A DNA stretch of 64,000 nucleotides from Mucilaginibacter saanensis (GCF_014200575.1 NZ_JACHBZ010000007.1:124001-188000), one strand, 5' to 3'; shown: positions 7,484 to 18,400, numbered from the stretch's first letter. The notes: a model not told the origin generated them from the letters alone. Numbers and translations are program-made.

Positions 7484-9991
7484 ATGATTAAAAAGCTACT
7501 CATTATTTTAATTGCTGTTGTTTCGGCATCAGTTGTTTTCGCTCAAAAAGTACAATCGCCCGATGAATTTCTGGGTTATAAACTGGGCGATCAGTTTACT
7601 CCTCATTATCGTATTGTTGACTATTTTAAATACATTGCCCAGGCATCAAAAAATGTAAAACTGCAACAGTTTGGCACTACCAACGAGGGGCGGCCGCTAT
7701 TGGCCATGTTCATCGCATCTGACGAGAACATTGGGCGACTGGAAGAAATAAGGCATAATAATTTGCGCCTTGCCGGTATAGAGAGCGGCGGCGCTGCTAT
7801 AGCCAACGCCCCGGTAATTACCTGGCTAAGCTACAACGTGCATGGTAATGAACCGGCATCAAGCGAGGCCGCCATGTGGACACTGTTTGACCTGGTTGAT
7901 CCGGCCAATAGCACTACCAAGACCTGGTTAAAAAACTCAGTTGTGGTTATTGACCCCTGCTTAAATCCTGATGGACGCGACCGCTACGTGCATTTTTACA
8001 ATTCGGTACGTGGTGCAGTACCTGATGCTAACCCAACCGCGCGCGAACACGTGGAGCCATGGCCGGGCGGTCGCATTAACCATTATTATTTTGATTTAAA
8101 CCGCGATTGGGCATGGCAGGCGCAAAAAGAAACACAGGCCCGCGTTGGCCTATTTAATCAATGGCTGCCCGAAGTGCATGTAGATTATCATGAACAGGGA
8201 TACAATGCACCTTATTACTTTGCTCCTGCTGCCGAGCCTTACCATAAAGACATTACCCAATGGCAGCGCGATTTCCAGGTAACCATTGGTAAAAACAACG
8301 CTAAATATTTTGACCAAAATGGCTGGATGTATTTTACCAAGCAGGAGTTTGACTTGCTTTATCCGTCATACGGGGATACTTACCCGTTGTATAATGGTTC
8401 CATCGGGATGACTTACGAGCAGGGCGGCATCAGCGCGGGACTGGCGGTACTTACCCGTAGCGGTGATACCCTTACTTTTGCCCAGCGTATTGCCCACCAT
8501 CACTCCACCGGTTTAAGTACTATTGAAATAACATCGGCCAATGCTCAGAAACTGTTGGATGAGTTTAAAAAGTTTTATAATAATAGCCGCACCAATCCGC
8601 CGGGCGAGTACAAAACCTATGTTATTAAAAACGATAACAACAATAACATTAACGCATTGGCAAAAATGCTGGGCCGTAACGGCATTCAATATGGTTTTGG
8701 TTTGGCTAATAAATCCATTATCGGGTATGATTATTTTACGGGCAAAACCGAACAATATAGTGTGGGGCCTAATGACATGGTGATTAATGCTTACCAGTCA
8801 AAGGTGGTGTTGCTGCATGTACTGCTGGAGCCAAAAACATTCATTGCCGATTCCAACACGTATGATATTACGGCATGGGCGCTCCCGTATGCTTATGGCT
8901 TAAGAGCCTATGGTGTAAAGGCGTCATTGAAACCTGCAAATACTAACCAAAGTATTACAAAAGCGCAGCAGCCGGTAAATAACCATGCTTATGCCTATGT
9001 AGCCAACTGGCAGTCGGTTAATGATGTAAGGTTTTTGGCGGCCCTGCTTAAAAAACATATTAAAGTGCGATACTCTGAAAAACCATTTGAGGCCGCAGGC
9101 AAAAAATTTGCAGCAGGCTCGCTGCTCATTGCCAGGGCTAGTAATGATGTGCCCAATTTTGACCAGGTGGTTACCCAAATCGCAGCACAACTGGATGAAA
9201 CACTGGTGCCGCTGGCATCGGGGTTTGTGGACAAGGGTTCTGATCTGGGATCTGACGTCATACGTTACATACGTGAGCCAAGGGTAATGTTGATGGCAGG
9301 CGAAGGTGTAAATGCCGAGGCAATGGGCGAGGTATGGCATTTGTTTGAACAGCAGCTGGGGTATCCTATTACTTTGGTGAAGTACCAGGATCTGGGCCGT
9401 ACCCACTTGTCAGACTTTGATGTTGTTATTTTTCCTGATGGCCACTATGATGATTTTCCGTCAGATAAACTGCAAAGCTGGATCAAGGATGGGGGTAAGC
9501 TGATTGCTTTAGATAACGCCGTTGCCGAACTTGCCGATCAAAAGGGCTTTGCATTGAAAAAGAAAGAGGAGAAAAAGGATGATAAAGCCGATGCGAAAGA
9601 CAAGGAAACGGTAAAAATTTATGGAGATCGTGACCGGGATGCTATCCGCTCTATGATTCCGGGCGCCATATTTAAACTGAACCTTGATAATACGCATCCG
9701 CTTGGTTTTGGTTTACCTAACTACTATTACTCGCTTAAGCTTAATGATGATATTTATGAGCTATTAAGTAACGATGATGGCTGGAACGTAGGAACCATTA
9801 AAAAGAATAGCCTGGTATCAGGCTTTGCCGGCGCGCAATCGAAATTAAAGATCAATAATGGCTTGTTGCTTGGTGTGCAGTCAATCGGCCGCGGTTCGGT
9901 TATCTACATGGTTGACGATCCCCTGTTCCGCAGCTTTTGGGAAAATGGCAAGCTGTTATTCAGCAATGCCGTATTTATGGTGGGGCAGTAG
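7484..9991 (+). CDS. M14 family zinc carboxypeptidase, secreted
   Basis: The chosen ATG gives 835 residues beginning with a clear signal peptide (MIKKLLIILIAVVSASVVFAQ). A longer reading frame back to 7196 would hide that signal inside unrelated repeat DNA, so it is rejected. Residues about 40-340 form the M14 domain: zinc ligands HGNE (H120, E123), the substrate-binding segment NPDGRDR at 161-167, the FDLNRDW motif at 203-209 and the third ligand near EVHVDYHEQ (H232). The remaining 500 residues include a glutamine-amidotransferase-like segment (about 590-680) and a Lys/Glu-rich loop. The enzyme probably trims peptides in the periplasm or outside. It is a single gene ended by a bidirectional terminator. 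Confidence 0.88.
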   Translation: MIKKLLIILIAVVSASVVFAQKVQSPDEFLGYKLGDQFTPHYRIVDYFKYIAQASKNVKLQQFGTTNEGRPLLAMFIASDENIGRLEEIRHNNLRLAGIESGGAAIANAPVITWLSYNVHGNEPASSEAAMWTLFDLVDPANSTTKTWLKNSVVVIDPCLNPDGRDRYVHFYNSVRGAVPDANPTAREHVEPWPGGRINHYYFDLNRDWAWQAQKETQARVGLFNQWLPEVHVDYHEQGYNAPYYFAPAAEPYHKDITQWQRDFQVTIGKNNAKYFDQNGWMYFTKQEFDLLYPSYGDTYPLYNGSIGMTYEQGGISAGLAVLTRSGDTLTFAQRIAHHHSTGLSTIEITSANAQKLLDEFKKFYNNSRTNPPGEYKTYVIKNDNNNNINALAKMLGRNGIQYGFGLANKSIIGYDYFTGKTEQYSVGPNDMVINAYQSKVVLLHVLLEPKTFIADSNTYDITAWALPYAYGLRAYGVKASLKPANTNQSITKAQQPVNNHAYAYVANWQSVNDVRFLAALLKKHIKVRYSEKPFEAAGKKFAAGSLLIARASNDVPNFDQVVTQIAAQLDETLVPLASGFVDKGSDLGSDVIRYIREPRVMLMAGEGVNAEAMGEVWHLFEQQLGYPITLVKYQDLGRTHLSDFDVVIFPDGHYDDFPSDKLQSWIKDGGKLIALDNAVAELADQKGFALKKKEEKKDDKADAKDKETVKIYGDRDRDAIRSMIPGAIFKLNLDNTHPLGFGLPNYYYSLKLNDDIYELLSNDDGWNVGTIKKNSLVSGFAGAQSKLKINNGLLLGVQSIGRGSVIYMVDDPLFRSFWENGKLLFSNAVFMVGQ

Positions 9992-9995
9992 TGGA

Positions 9996-10026
9996 GGCCC
10001 CCCTGATCCCTAAAGGGGGAGCTTTT
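9996..10026. repeat. GC-rich palindromic repeat, inverted copy
   Basis: Five bases after the peptidase stop codon lies GGCCCCCCTGATCCC followed by TAAAGGGGGAGCTTTT. Read on the minus strand this is the same element as at 10101-10127. The two copies face each other around the terminator hairpin. Confidence 0.65.
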
Positions 10027-10053
10027 CGACTAGCAAATTCAATATTAAATATA

Positions 10054-10090
10054 AAACGCCCTGCCTTATGTAAATAAAGCAGGGCGTTTT
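10054..10090. terminator. Bidirectional intrinsic terminator
   Basis: AAAACGCCCTGC and GCAGGGCGTTTT form a 12-base stem around a 13-base loop, with A-tract and T-tract on the two sides. It separates the convergent M14 peptidase and TonB-dependent receptor genes and can serve both. Confidence 0.85.
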
Positions 10091-10100
10091 ATATTTTGTG

Positions 10101-10127
10101 AACTCCCCCTTCAGGGGGCAGGGGGCC
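10101..10127. repeat. GC-rich palindromic repeat at the end of the receptor gene
   Basis: AACTCCCCCTTCAGGGGGC followed by AGGGGGCC is the cleanest copy of the family in the window. Its right end reaches the stop codon of the minus-strand receptor gene at 10127-10129. Confidence 0.7.
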
Positions 10128-12577
10128 TAATTAGCTCCCTTTACTCTTCCGCTTTCGGCATCGGCGCCGGTTTTATGTTCGCGGGTTTTTATTTTGTTGT
10201 TACCAAAGTTATAGGTAAAAGTTAAGCGACCAACGCGTGAGTCATAGTTCTGCCTGATGTCAAAGTCGTTACCCAGTGTGTGGCTGCTTACGTTGTTACG
10301 ACGCAAGTAAAATATATCATCCAATGCCAATTTAATGTTAGCCTTTTTGTTGGCGAAAGAGTGGCTTACCCCGGCATCAACACCATAACGTGGTTTAATT
10401 TTGTATATACCATAGGTAAGCGGTGACTGATAATCGCCCATGATCTCAAAACGGTAGCTGCCAAAGGTTAGTGTTTGTGTAGCTTTAACCTGTACGGTAA
10501 CCTGCCCGTCGCTAAGTTTTCCGGTTCCAACGGAGTCTGATTTAAAGCCCAGGTAAAAACTGTTTACGTTAACGTTACCTGTCCACCATTTGGTGATGGT
10601 GTAAGGGGCGTTAATATTAACACTGTAAGAGTTTTGGGTTTGCAGGTTAAGGTTGGTCTGGAATGATTTGTCGCCCTTGGTTAATATAATCTCGGTAATT
10701 ACATCGGTAGTACGGCTATATCCTAAGCTTACGTTAATGCTTTTATTGTAAGTGTAGTTAAACTCAAAGTTATTGGTGTATTGTGGTTTAAGGAATGCGT
10801 TACCCTTTGAAAAGGTGTAGGGATCAAGATAATATATAAAAGGATTCAGGTCATCATATCCTGGGCGGTCAATACGGCGGCTATATGAAAGGCTGATCTC
10901 ATTTTTATCATTAAGGGTGCGGTTAACAAATACACTCGGGAAAAAGTTAAGATAGTCGCGTTTTACCGGGGTGTTACCCAAAAGCCTGCCGTCTGACTGG
11001 GTATATTCGGCCCTTACACCTAATTGTACAGACATTTTTTTGAACTGTTTATTCAGATTAAGATAACCGGCAGTTATTTTTTCGGTATAAACAAAGCGGT
11101 TGGTGCGGGTTGTATCGTTTACATAGTTGTTACCATCAAATATCTGGGCCTGTAGGTCATTATCTGTTTTAACACTGCTGAATTTTACACCAGTTTCCAG
11201 TTTTACGGTTTTTGAAAGTGGTTTGGTATAATCGGCCTTACCGGTATAGATTGTGATGTTTGATGGTGTTTGGTTACGAAGCAACTGCGGCGCATGTTGT
11301 ATATTGCCATCGGGTAAAAAGTAATCAGTAGTGTATCCGGCAATGGAGTTGTTTCTGAATTTAGAGTAATCCAGGTCAATGCTTAATTCCTGGCCGCTGG
11401 TGTCAATCTTGAACCTGTCATTCAGGTTGGCTGCAAAGTTTTTATAGGTTTGGTTAATAGTTGATACGGTTGTGAGCGAGGAATCGACCAGGTTTGGAGC
11501 TGATCCTATTTTAGTATTTCCATTGTTATTATCTACTTCGGAGTTTGAATAGCCACTTACTACAAAGCCAATGGTGTTCCTGCTGGTTACATCATAATCG
11601 GCGCCAAGGCGGTAGTTATTATAATGATAGTTATGCGGCATTCTTGTAAACTGGTTAAAATAGGTTGGCTTTCCCAGGCTGTCCCTGGTAACACGATCAA
11701 TATATATATCGCGGGTGTTTTTGTTATCGCCACGGCTAAAAGTACCAAACACATTCAGGTTACCTTGTTTGTGGTTTAAGTTTAAACTGGCGTTGTTTCT
11801 CCAAAATTCGCCATGGGCAACGCCAACAGTTACGCTGCCGTTTGTGCCTGACTGGGAGTTTTTCTTGAGTTTAATATTGATGATGCCTGAATTACCGGCA
11901 GCATCATATTTTGCCGATGGGTTGGTAATTATCTCTATTGATTTAATGGTATTACCATCGGTTGACCGTAACAGGGTAGCCAGCTGAGCCGCGCTCAGGT
12001 AGGTTAGCTTATCATTGAGCATGACGGTTACGCCTTGCTTGCCGTTAAGACTAATGTTGTCATCCTTATCAACGGTAACACCGGGGGCCTTTGCCAGTAT
12101 TTCCAGTGCCGTGTTGCCGGCAGCCAATACACTGTTTTCAACGTTCATAACGGTGCGGTCAATTTTACGCTCAATGAGGGGTTTGGAAGCTGTAATGGTA
12201 ACGCCTTTTAGTTCGGTACTGCCGGCACGCATGCTTAACGCTGGGGCGGTAACCGTTTTGGCGCTTTCGGGCACAATAAAAGGTGTGGTTACAGCTTTTT
12301 GATAACCAACAACGGTAGCTTTAACCAGGTATTTACCAGAGTTAATGTTATCAAATGTATATACGCCGTTGTCATTACTTAAAGCACCTTTAACAAGGGT
12401 TGAATCTGTAGCCCTGATCAGGCTTACGGTGGCATAATCCATGGGTTTGCCCTGTTCATTTAATAAGGAGCCGGACACCTTAGTTCCTCCGGATTTTCCG
12501 CCCTGGGCAAAGGATGCACTCCAGCTGATGGCTACAAGCAGGAGTGTGTAAAATATGTTGTGGATAAGAGTTTTCAT
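10127..12577 (-). CDS. Outer-membrane TonB-dependent receptor, OMP_b-brl_3 type with CarboxypepD-like N-domain
   Basis: The start at 12577 gives 816 residues beginning MKTLIHNIFYTLLLVAISWSASFAQ, a good signal peptide; nine extra upstream codons are possible but would spoil it. Residues about 30-110 are a carboxypeptidase-regulatory-like beta sandwich (SGSLLNEQGKPMDYATVSL). A plug-like domain follows (about 115-230, with PLIERKIDRTVMNVENS and GNTALEILAKAPGVTVD). The rest is a beta barrel rich in aromatic-flanked strands, ending in FTYNFGNNK and a short charged tail. Such proteins are a large Bacteroidota group related to SusC but without a SusD partner; the ligand is unknown. No SusD gene is nearby. 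Confidence 0.85.
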   Translation of the reverse strand: MKTLIHNIFYTLLLVAISWSASFAQGGKSGGTKVSGSLLNEQGKPMDYATVSLIRATDSTLVKGALSNDNGVYTFDNINSGKYLVKATVVGYQKAVTTPFIVPESAKTVTAPALSMRAGSTELKGVTITASKPLIERKIDRTVMNVENSVLAAGNTALEILAKAPGVTVDKDDNISLNGKQGVTVMLNDKLTYLSAAQLATLLRSTDGNTIKSIEIITNPSAKYDAAGNSGIINIKLKKNSQSGTNGSVTVGVAHGEFWRNNASLNLNHKQGNLNVFGTFSRGDNKNTRDIYIDRVTRDSLGKPTYFNQFTRMPHNYHYNNYRLGADYDVTSRNTIGFVVSGYSNSEVDNNNGNTKIGSAPNLVDSSLTTVSTINQTYKNFAANLNDRFKIDTSGQELSIDLDYSKFRNNSIAGYTTDYFLPDGNIQHAPQLLRNQTPSNITIYTGKADYTKPLSKTVKLETGVKFSSVKTDNDLQAQIFDGNNYVNDTTRTNRFVYTEKITAGYLNLNKQFKKMSVQLGVRAEYTQSDGRLLGNTPVKRDYLNFFPSVFVNRTLNDKNEISLSYSRRIDRPGYDDLNPFIYYLDPYTFSKGNAFLKPQYTNNFEFNYTYNKSINVSLGYSRTTDVITEIILTKGDKSFQTNLNLQTQNSYSVNINAPYTITKWWTGNVNVNSFYLGFKSDSVGTGKLSDGQVTVQVKATQTLTFGSYRFEIMGDYQSPLTYGIYKIKPRYGVDAGVSHSFANKKANIKLALDDIFYLRRNNVSSHTLGNDFDIRQNYDSRVGRLTFTYNFGNNKIKTREHKTGADAESGRVKGAN

Positions 12578-13153
12578 TTTTGCAGTGTTAAAAAGTAAAG
12601 GCAATAGTAAGCCGTTAAAGAATATGCTTCTTTTTAAATTGGATGAATAAGTTTTAGTTGGTCCGGGATGTTGCCGGTGGTGGTTTTAGTATGTTATATG
12701 ATATAGGCTGTTTTTTTCATGGTGTAATGTTTTTATAGGTCAAATGTGCTAACAGAATAAGTTTTTAAGTAATGCTTTTAGGCGAAGACGGCTAAACTTC
12801 CGGTAAACGACCTGAAAACACCGATGAACATGTTTTATCCTTTTAATATTTCTTTACAATTTATGTTGTCCGGTCAAATCCCGGTATGCGTATTTTACAT
12901 TATGATGCTTGAAACGGGCATAAGGTTACAGTTATCTCAAACTTTTTTAATGCCTGTAGCATGTTTTACTGGACTTGACAGGACATTTGCCCATAATTAA
13001 AGGTTTGTCAAAGCATTGTATAATGAAGAGGTTAAGCCTTAATCTGAATGCTATTAATGCGTTGGAGGGATGTGTTTTAAATGAAATATCGGGAGCGATA
13101 TATGCATTTTTGATCGTAATTGATCACTAATATGAATGTTGTAGAAAGGAATA
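12578..13153. other. Intergenic region without a recognisable gene
   Basis: About 575 bases lie upstream of the TonB receptor gene and past the end of the PspC gene. No reading frame with coding character was found on either strand, nor an RNA gene. It must hold the receptor promoter, but no convincing TAnnTTTG element with a TTTG partner was seen close to the start. Confidence 0.5.
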
Positions 13154-13182
13154 ATAAGCCCGCTAAATAATAGCAGGCTTAT
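13154..13182 (-). terminator. Intrinsic terminator of the padR-pspC operon
   Basis: ATAAGCCCGCT and AGCAGGCTTAT form an 11-base stem with one mismatch around a 7-base loop, about 35 bases past the PspC stop codon. On the minus strand the stem is followed by only a short T-rich stretch. Confidence 0.6.
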
Positions 13183-13218
13183 GTATTTTATTAAGGTTTT
13201 CATGATGGTATTATCAAC

Positions 13219-14892
13219 TTATTGATTTTCATGATCTATATTGTTTAAGGAATCGGCCTTTGCCTTTTTGGTGCTGTCGGCCTTTGCCTTTACTGTATCT
13301 ATCTGACACTGCGGCCCGCCTGATGCTATAAAGTATACCACCCCGGCCTGGTTTGCCGGGCTATTGCTTCGTTGGCACCCCCACAGGTCGAGGTTATTAA
13401 TATTGCGGTCGAGTTTACCATCAATTATCAATTTTGCATTCATCGGGACTTTTAGTGTTATGTATAGTTCCTGACCGCGCCATTTGGTATTGTTAAGCCT
13501 CTCTAAATTACGATCAAATTTGAGCACGGAATCTTTTTGAATAAAGCGATAGCTAATATTACGGGCATTGGTCAATGCATCATCGTCATTGTGGCCACGT
13601 GCACTAAACGATTCAATCAATACGGGCTGCTGCACATCACTTTTTTCTATTTCAATACGTACGGGGCTTGGCGAGTCCATATCATTGCCATTAAAATCAT
13701 CATCTAAAATGATCATACCGCCGAAACGCTCATTTATTTTCAGGCGGGCGCTGTCGGCACTGGTTAAATATTTTGAGTCATTAAGCTGTAGGTAATAGGT
13801 GTTATTTGCTGTGGGTTTTATATTGATGGTTTTGCTTAGTTTGGCACCTTCCCTAAATTCGGCCGAGGTTTGGGCTCCATAATAGATGACCAAGCAAAGT
13901 GAAGCGAGCCAGATACATAATAAAGGGACACCGATTGAGCGGCTGAAAGTAGCACGCTTAAACAAAAATCCGATTAATAAAATAATAACCATAAACAGAG
14001 GTATAGCCATCACTAAGAAACCACCAATAAGGAATACCAGTGTGATTTCGTGATTGATGATATTAAACGGTGATATATGACGTAATATATCTGCGTTGCC
14101 GAAAGCTACCAGCGCTACAACTCCTACAATAAGTAAAATTGAAATGCCAACAAAAAACAACAGCACGCAAACCACTATGAGTTTACCGATAAAGCGCCAG
14201 GCTGTTTTTAAAAATGTGCCCAGGTGGCTAAGAAAATCACCCAAAAAATCGCGGACTTTGTAAACAAATGGCCTGGCTTCGCGATGGAAGTTTGAAAGGT
14301 TCTCTTTAACAATGGTCATTTCATCTTCAAAGTTCTTTTTAAAGCCTTTGAGGTCCTGTTTTTCACCTTTCATAGCCATCCTATCGGCACGGGTAATAGC
14401 TTTAGGGACTACTATCCATAATATAACATATAATATAAAGCCGCTGCCGGCAAAAGCAAAGGATATGGCAAAAGCCAATCTGATCCATACCGTTGGTATA
14501 TCAAAATAGTTAGCTATACCGGCTGCAACTCCGCTTATCAGGTGGTCATCCGGATCGCGGAACAGGCGACGGCGCTCGGTATTGAAAGTATAAGGGGGCG
14601 TACCTGTAGCTTTTTCATCGTTTTCGGCAAATTCAAAATCCTCAACGGTGCCCATTTGTTCAATTATTAATTTAACATCGGCCTCAACAATAACCTGTTT
14701 GTTTTGACTGGTCAGTGTTTCGTTAAACATTTCGGCAATGCGGTTTTCAATATCAGTGGTGATCTCCAGGCTGTCGGCCGAATTTGAAAAATGACGCTTT
14801 ACGTCAGTCATGTAAAGTTTAAGTACGTCATAAGCATCCTCTTCAATGTGAAATACGATGCCGTTTATATTTATGATGATAGTTTTATTCAT
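13219..14892 (-). CDS. PspC-domain membrane protein with extracytoplasmic beta domain
   Basis: The 557-residue protein starts with a cytoplasmic segment of about 100 residues (MNKTIIININGIVFHIEEDAY...), then a PspC domain at about 108-170 with RRRLFRDPDDHLISGVAAGIANYF and a following membrane helix ending in WIVVPKA. Two or three further membrane helices lie between 225 and 345. The last 200 residues look like a beta-rich, DUF4097-like or PspC-tail domain (SKYLTSADSARLKINERFGG, LIIDGKLDRNINNLDL). PspC domains take part in envelope stress sensing in Proteobacteria; the role here is inferred only. It is the second gene after padR, 23 bases downstream, and surely co-transcribed. Confidence 0.85.
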   Translation of the reverse strand: MNKTIIININGIVFHIEEDAYDVLKLYMTDVKRHFSNSADSLEITTDIENRIAEMFNETLTSQNKQVIVEADVKLIIEQMGTVEDFEFAENDEKATGTPPYTFNTERRRLFRDPDDHLISGVAAGIANYFDIPTVWIRLAFAISFAFAGSGFILYVILWIVVPKAITRADRMAMKGEKQDLKGFKKNFEDEMTIVKENLSNFHREARPFVYKVRDFLGDFLSHLGTFLKTAWRFIGKLIVVCVLLFFVGISILLIVGVVALVAFGNADILRHISPFNIINHEITLVFLIGGFLVMAIPLFMVIILLIGFLFKRATFSRSIGVPLLCIWLASLCLVIYYGAQTSAEFREGAKLSKTINIKPTANNTYYLQLNDSKYLTSADSARLKINERFGGMIILDDDFNGNDMDSPSPVRIEIEKSDVQQPVLIESFSARGHNDDDALTNARNISYRFIQKDSVLKFDRNLERLNNTKWRGQELYITLKVPMNAKLIIDGKLDRNINNLDLWGCQRSNSPANQAGVVYFIASGGPQCQIDTVKAKADSTKKAKADSLNNIDHENQ

Positions 14893-14915
14893 GATATGTA
14901 ATGGTTATAGGATTT

Positions 14916-15248
14916 TTATTTTTTTTCGCCAATGGCTGTTTGAACGGCATAAACGAGTTCCTGCCAGGTTTTATCAAGCTGTTCAAGCACAACTTTGCCT
15001 TCCTCAGATAGCACATAATACTTTCGGGGAGGGCCCGAAATTGACTCTACCCAATTGTAGGTAAGCAGGCCATTGTTTTTTAACCGGGTTAGTAACGGGT
15101 ACAGAGTACCCTCAACTACAAGTAGTTGGGCTTTTTTAAGTTCAGCAATTATATCTGATGCATATGTTTCGCCCTTAGCTATGATTGAAAGGATGCAATA
15201 CTCCAGTATGCCCTTCCTCATTTGGGTTTGTGTGTTTTCAACGATCAT
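14916..15248 (-). CDS. PadR family transcriptional regulator
   Basis: The 110-residue protein is the short PadR type: a winged helix-turn-helix at about 10-90 with MRKGILEYCILSIIAKGETYASDIIAELKK, the wing segment VVEGTLYPLLTRLKNNGLLTY and the sequence GPPRKYYVLSEEG, followed by one C-terminal dimerisation helix. PadR proteins repress their own operon and are relieved by small hydrophobic ligands or stress. The gene leads the PspC operon, a frequent Bacteroidota and Firmicutes arrangement, so it probably controls the PspC membrane protein. The start codon lies about 5 bases past the -7 element, so the mRNA would be nearly leaderless. Confidence 0.9.
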   Translation of the reverse strand: MIVENTQTQMRKGILEYCILSIIAKGETYASDIIAELKKAQLLVVEGTLYPLLTRLKNNGLLTYNWVESISGPPRKYYVLSEEGKVVLEQLDKTWQELVYAVQTAIGEKK

Positions 15249-15252
15249 AATA

Positions 15253-15288
15253 CAAAGATATATGTTTTAAATTGTATTATGCAATACA
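15253..15288 (-). promoter_or_regulatory. padR-pspC promoter with overlapping operator candidate
   Basis: On the minus strand TATCTTTG at 15253-15260 fits the -7 consensus TAnnTTTG and TTG at 15282-15284 could be the -33 box, 21 bases apart. TGTATT and AATACA form an inverted repeat around ATGC at 15273-15288, right over the -33 position. This is where a PadR repressor would block the polymerase, so autoregulation is likely. Confidence 0.6.
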
Positions 15289-15432
15289 TAGTACTATAAT
15301 TATTATTTTTATCGATGGAAATTGGGTTTTTTAAAAAAAAATCATGCTTAAATAAGATTTTACTTGATTTTTTAATAATGTAACATTACTTTTATGATTA
15401 ATTAACTATTAACTGATCTTATTATTGACAAA

Positions 15433-18400
15433 ATGAAAAAACTTCTACTTGTAAGTTTGAGCATTCTGTTGTTATGCGTAACACAGGTGTTTGCACAAAA
15501 CCGTACAGTTACTGGTACGGTTACGGCCAAAGAAGACGGCCTACCCATCCCGGGAGTAACAGTAAAAATAAAAGGAACAAACATTGGTACCCAAACTAAC
15601 TCCAATGGTAAATACACTATCAGTGTACCAACGGGTTCGTCACTTGTGTTTTCTTTTATCGTGTATTCTTCGCAGGAAATTGCTGTTGGAGATAAAAGCG
15701 AAATCAATGTTGTACTGGTACAAAACAATCAGCAATTAAATGAGGTTGTTGTAACTGCATTGGGTGTTAAGAAGAGCGAGCGTTCAATCGGTTACTCTGT
15801 ATCTACCGTTAAAGGTGATGACCTGGTTAAATCAGGCGAATCAAACATCATTGAAGGTTTAGCTGCAAAAGCTACCGGTGTATCTGTAGTTTCTTCAAGC
15901 GGTACCCCCGGTGCATCTTCAAAAGTTATCTTGCGTGGTCCTGCAACATTTCAGGGAGACAACCAGCCGCTTATCGTGGTTGATGGCGTGCCAATTGATA
16001 ATGGTGTAAACTACATTAACGCAGGTGATAACCCTTATGACAACAGGTTAGCAGGTCCGCAGCTTTCAAACAGGGCAATAGATATTAACCCTGATGATAT
16101 AGAGTCAGTATCTATTCTGAAAGGTCCGGCTGCTGCAGCTTTGTATGGTCAGTCTGCAGGTAATGGTGCTATTATCTACACCACTAAAAGAGGAAAATCA
16201 AGAAAAGGTTTAGGTGTAACTTTTAGCAGCAGCGCACAGTTTGATAAGGTAAGTAAATTGCCTAAGCTGCAAATGCGTTATGGCCAGGGTTCTGCTGGTA
16301 AATATTCAAGCGGAACAGCAAATAGTTTTGGTGAAGACTTAATTGCCGACGGAAAACCAACTTTTGATAACATTGGTAATTTCTTCAAAACAGGAGCTAC
16401 TTATACCAATAACGTATCCATCAATGGTGGTAACGATAAAACTACTTTCAGGATGGCTGTAGGTAGCGCTAATATTACCGGTATTATCCCTGCTTCAAAA
16501 TTAAACAGGTACAACGTAAGGTTAACTGCCGACAGTAAATTAAATGATTACATTACTGTCGGTGGAACGATCAACTATACTAATACCAATAGTGAATCCC
16601 CATCTGGTGGTTCTGATTTATCAGGTGTGATGCTTGCTTTATTAAGGATGCCTGCCGGTTTTGATGGCAGAAACTACATTAATAAAGATGGTACTCAAAA
16701 CTCTTACTTTGCTTCTTACGATAATCCATTCTTCTCTGCCCGTTATAACCCTTTCACAGAGGAAAACAATAGAACAGTAGGTAATGGATATGTAGATGCA
16801 AAATTGAGTAAAATTTTCACCCTGTCATTCAAAGTGGGTGTTGATTCATATCACACCAGCGATGAAAAAGATTATGCTATATCATCGAGAGGAAATGATG
16901 CTTCAGATGGTACTGGTCAGGTTAACAGATCAAATATCGACTTCCGCAGCCTATATTCAGATTTGTTATTGAAATTTAACAAATCATTTGGTGCTAACAA
17001 TGCGTTTACCTTAAGTGGTTTAGTGGGTGGTAACTTTAACTATTCTCAATTTCAAACCTCTTTTGAGCGTGGTAGGGGATTAGCAATTCCTGGCTTCTAC
17101 AATTTTGCAGGTGCTTCAGAACTGTATGTTAGTAATTCAGCACAATATCAAAACAGTAAAGCTGTTTTAGCTGATGTTACCTTAGATTATAGGAGCCAGA
17201 TCTTTTTAACCTTAACAGGAAGAAATGAATGGTCATCAACATTTGGTCCGGATTCAAAAGGTTTCTTTTATCCTAAAGCAGATTTATCTTATGTGTTTTC
17301 GAGTCTGTTAAGGGATCAAAAAACCATTAGTTATGGAAAAGTGAGGTTTGCTTATTCAAATGTGGGTATTTCTCCTGCTCCTTATAATACCAAAACATAT
17401 TTTACTGTTCCCACAATTGCTGATGGATTCACCAACGGTTTAAGCTTCCCTTATCCGGACGCAAACGGTATTGGTCACAATGGTTACGCAATTGGAGCTA
17501 CAGTGCCATCAACTCAGTTAAAACCAGAAAGAAATGAAGGTTTAGAAACTGGTTTGGAAATGAAATTTTTGGACAACCGCATTGGTATTGACTTAACATT
17601 ATATCAACAAACCTCTCATGACCTGTTAATTTCTCAACCGGTTGCTCCATCTTCGGGTTTCCAATATTATTTCCATAACATTGCTAAAATCAGAAACAAG
17701 GGTATTGAAATTGGTTTAACAGGTACTCCGGTTAAAACAAATGATTTCAGATGGGATATTACCGTTAACTGGTCTAAAAATAACAACACTGTGTTGGAAT
17801 TAGCGCCAGGCGTAACCCAGTTTGCAGTGGGTAACTTCTTTGCTCAGCCCCAATCATTTGCAATAGTTGGTAAACCATTCGGTGCGCTTTATGGTTATGC
17901 ATTTCAAAGGGATGCCGGCAATAATGTACTTATAAACCCAGCTACAGGTTTACCTTTGATAGCTACTACTCAGAGCCAGTTAGGCAATCCAAATCCAACA
18001 TGGTTAGGTAACGTAACTAATGAGTTCACGTATAAAGCATTCTCTTTCTCATTCCTTTGGGATTTCAGAAAAGGTGGTACTTTATGGAATGGAACATGGC
18101 AGAACCTGAACTTCAGAGGAAAATCAATCGAATCTGAAGCCAGAAACCAAACTTATGTTATCCCTGGTATTGTAGCAAGTGGACCAAATGCCGGTAAAGC
18201 AAATACTACAGCCATTTCAGGTACTTCATATATCACCAATTACCTGGGTGGTGGCGGCCAAACCAATGAGCTGTCAATGCAATCGGGTTCATGGATCAGG
18301 TTAAGATCTGTTAATTTTGCTTACAGGTTAGACCTCGCGAAAAATAATCCAAAAACTCCGGTTCAATATGTTGAATTTGGCTTAGCATTGAGGAATATCT

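Noticed and set aside
8924..9261. Possible antisense regulatory RNA in the M14 gene
   Set aside because: No promoter or terminator was seen on the minus strand there.
8924..9406. 160-residue antisense frame in the M14 gene
   Set aside because: It is a shadow of the real gene, rich in rare residues and without family pattern, promoter or partner.
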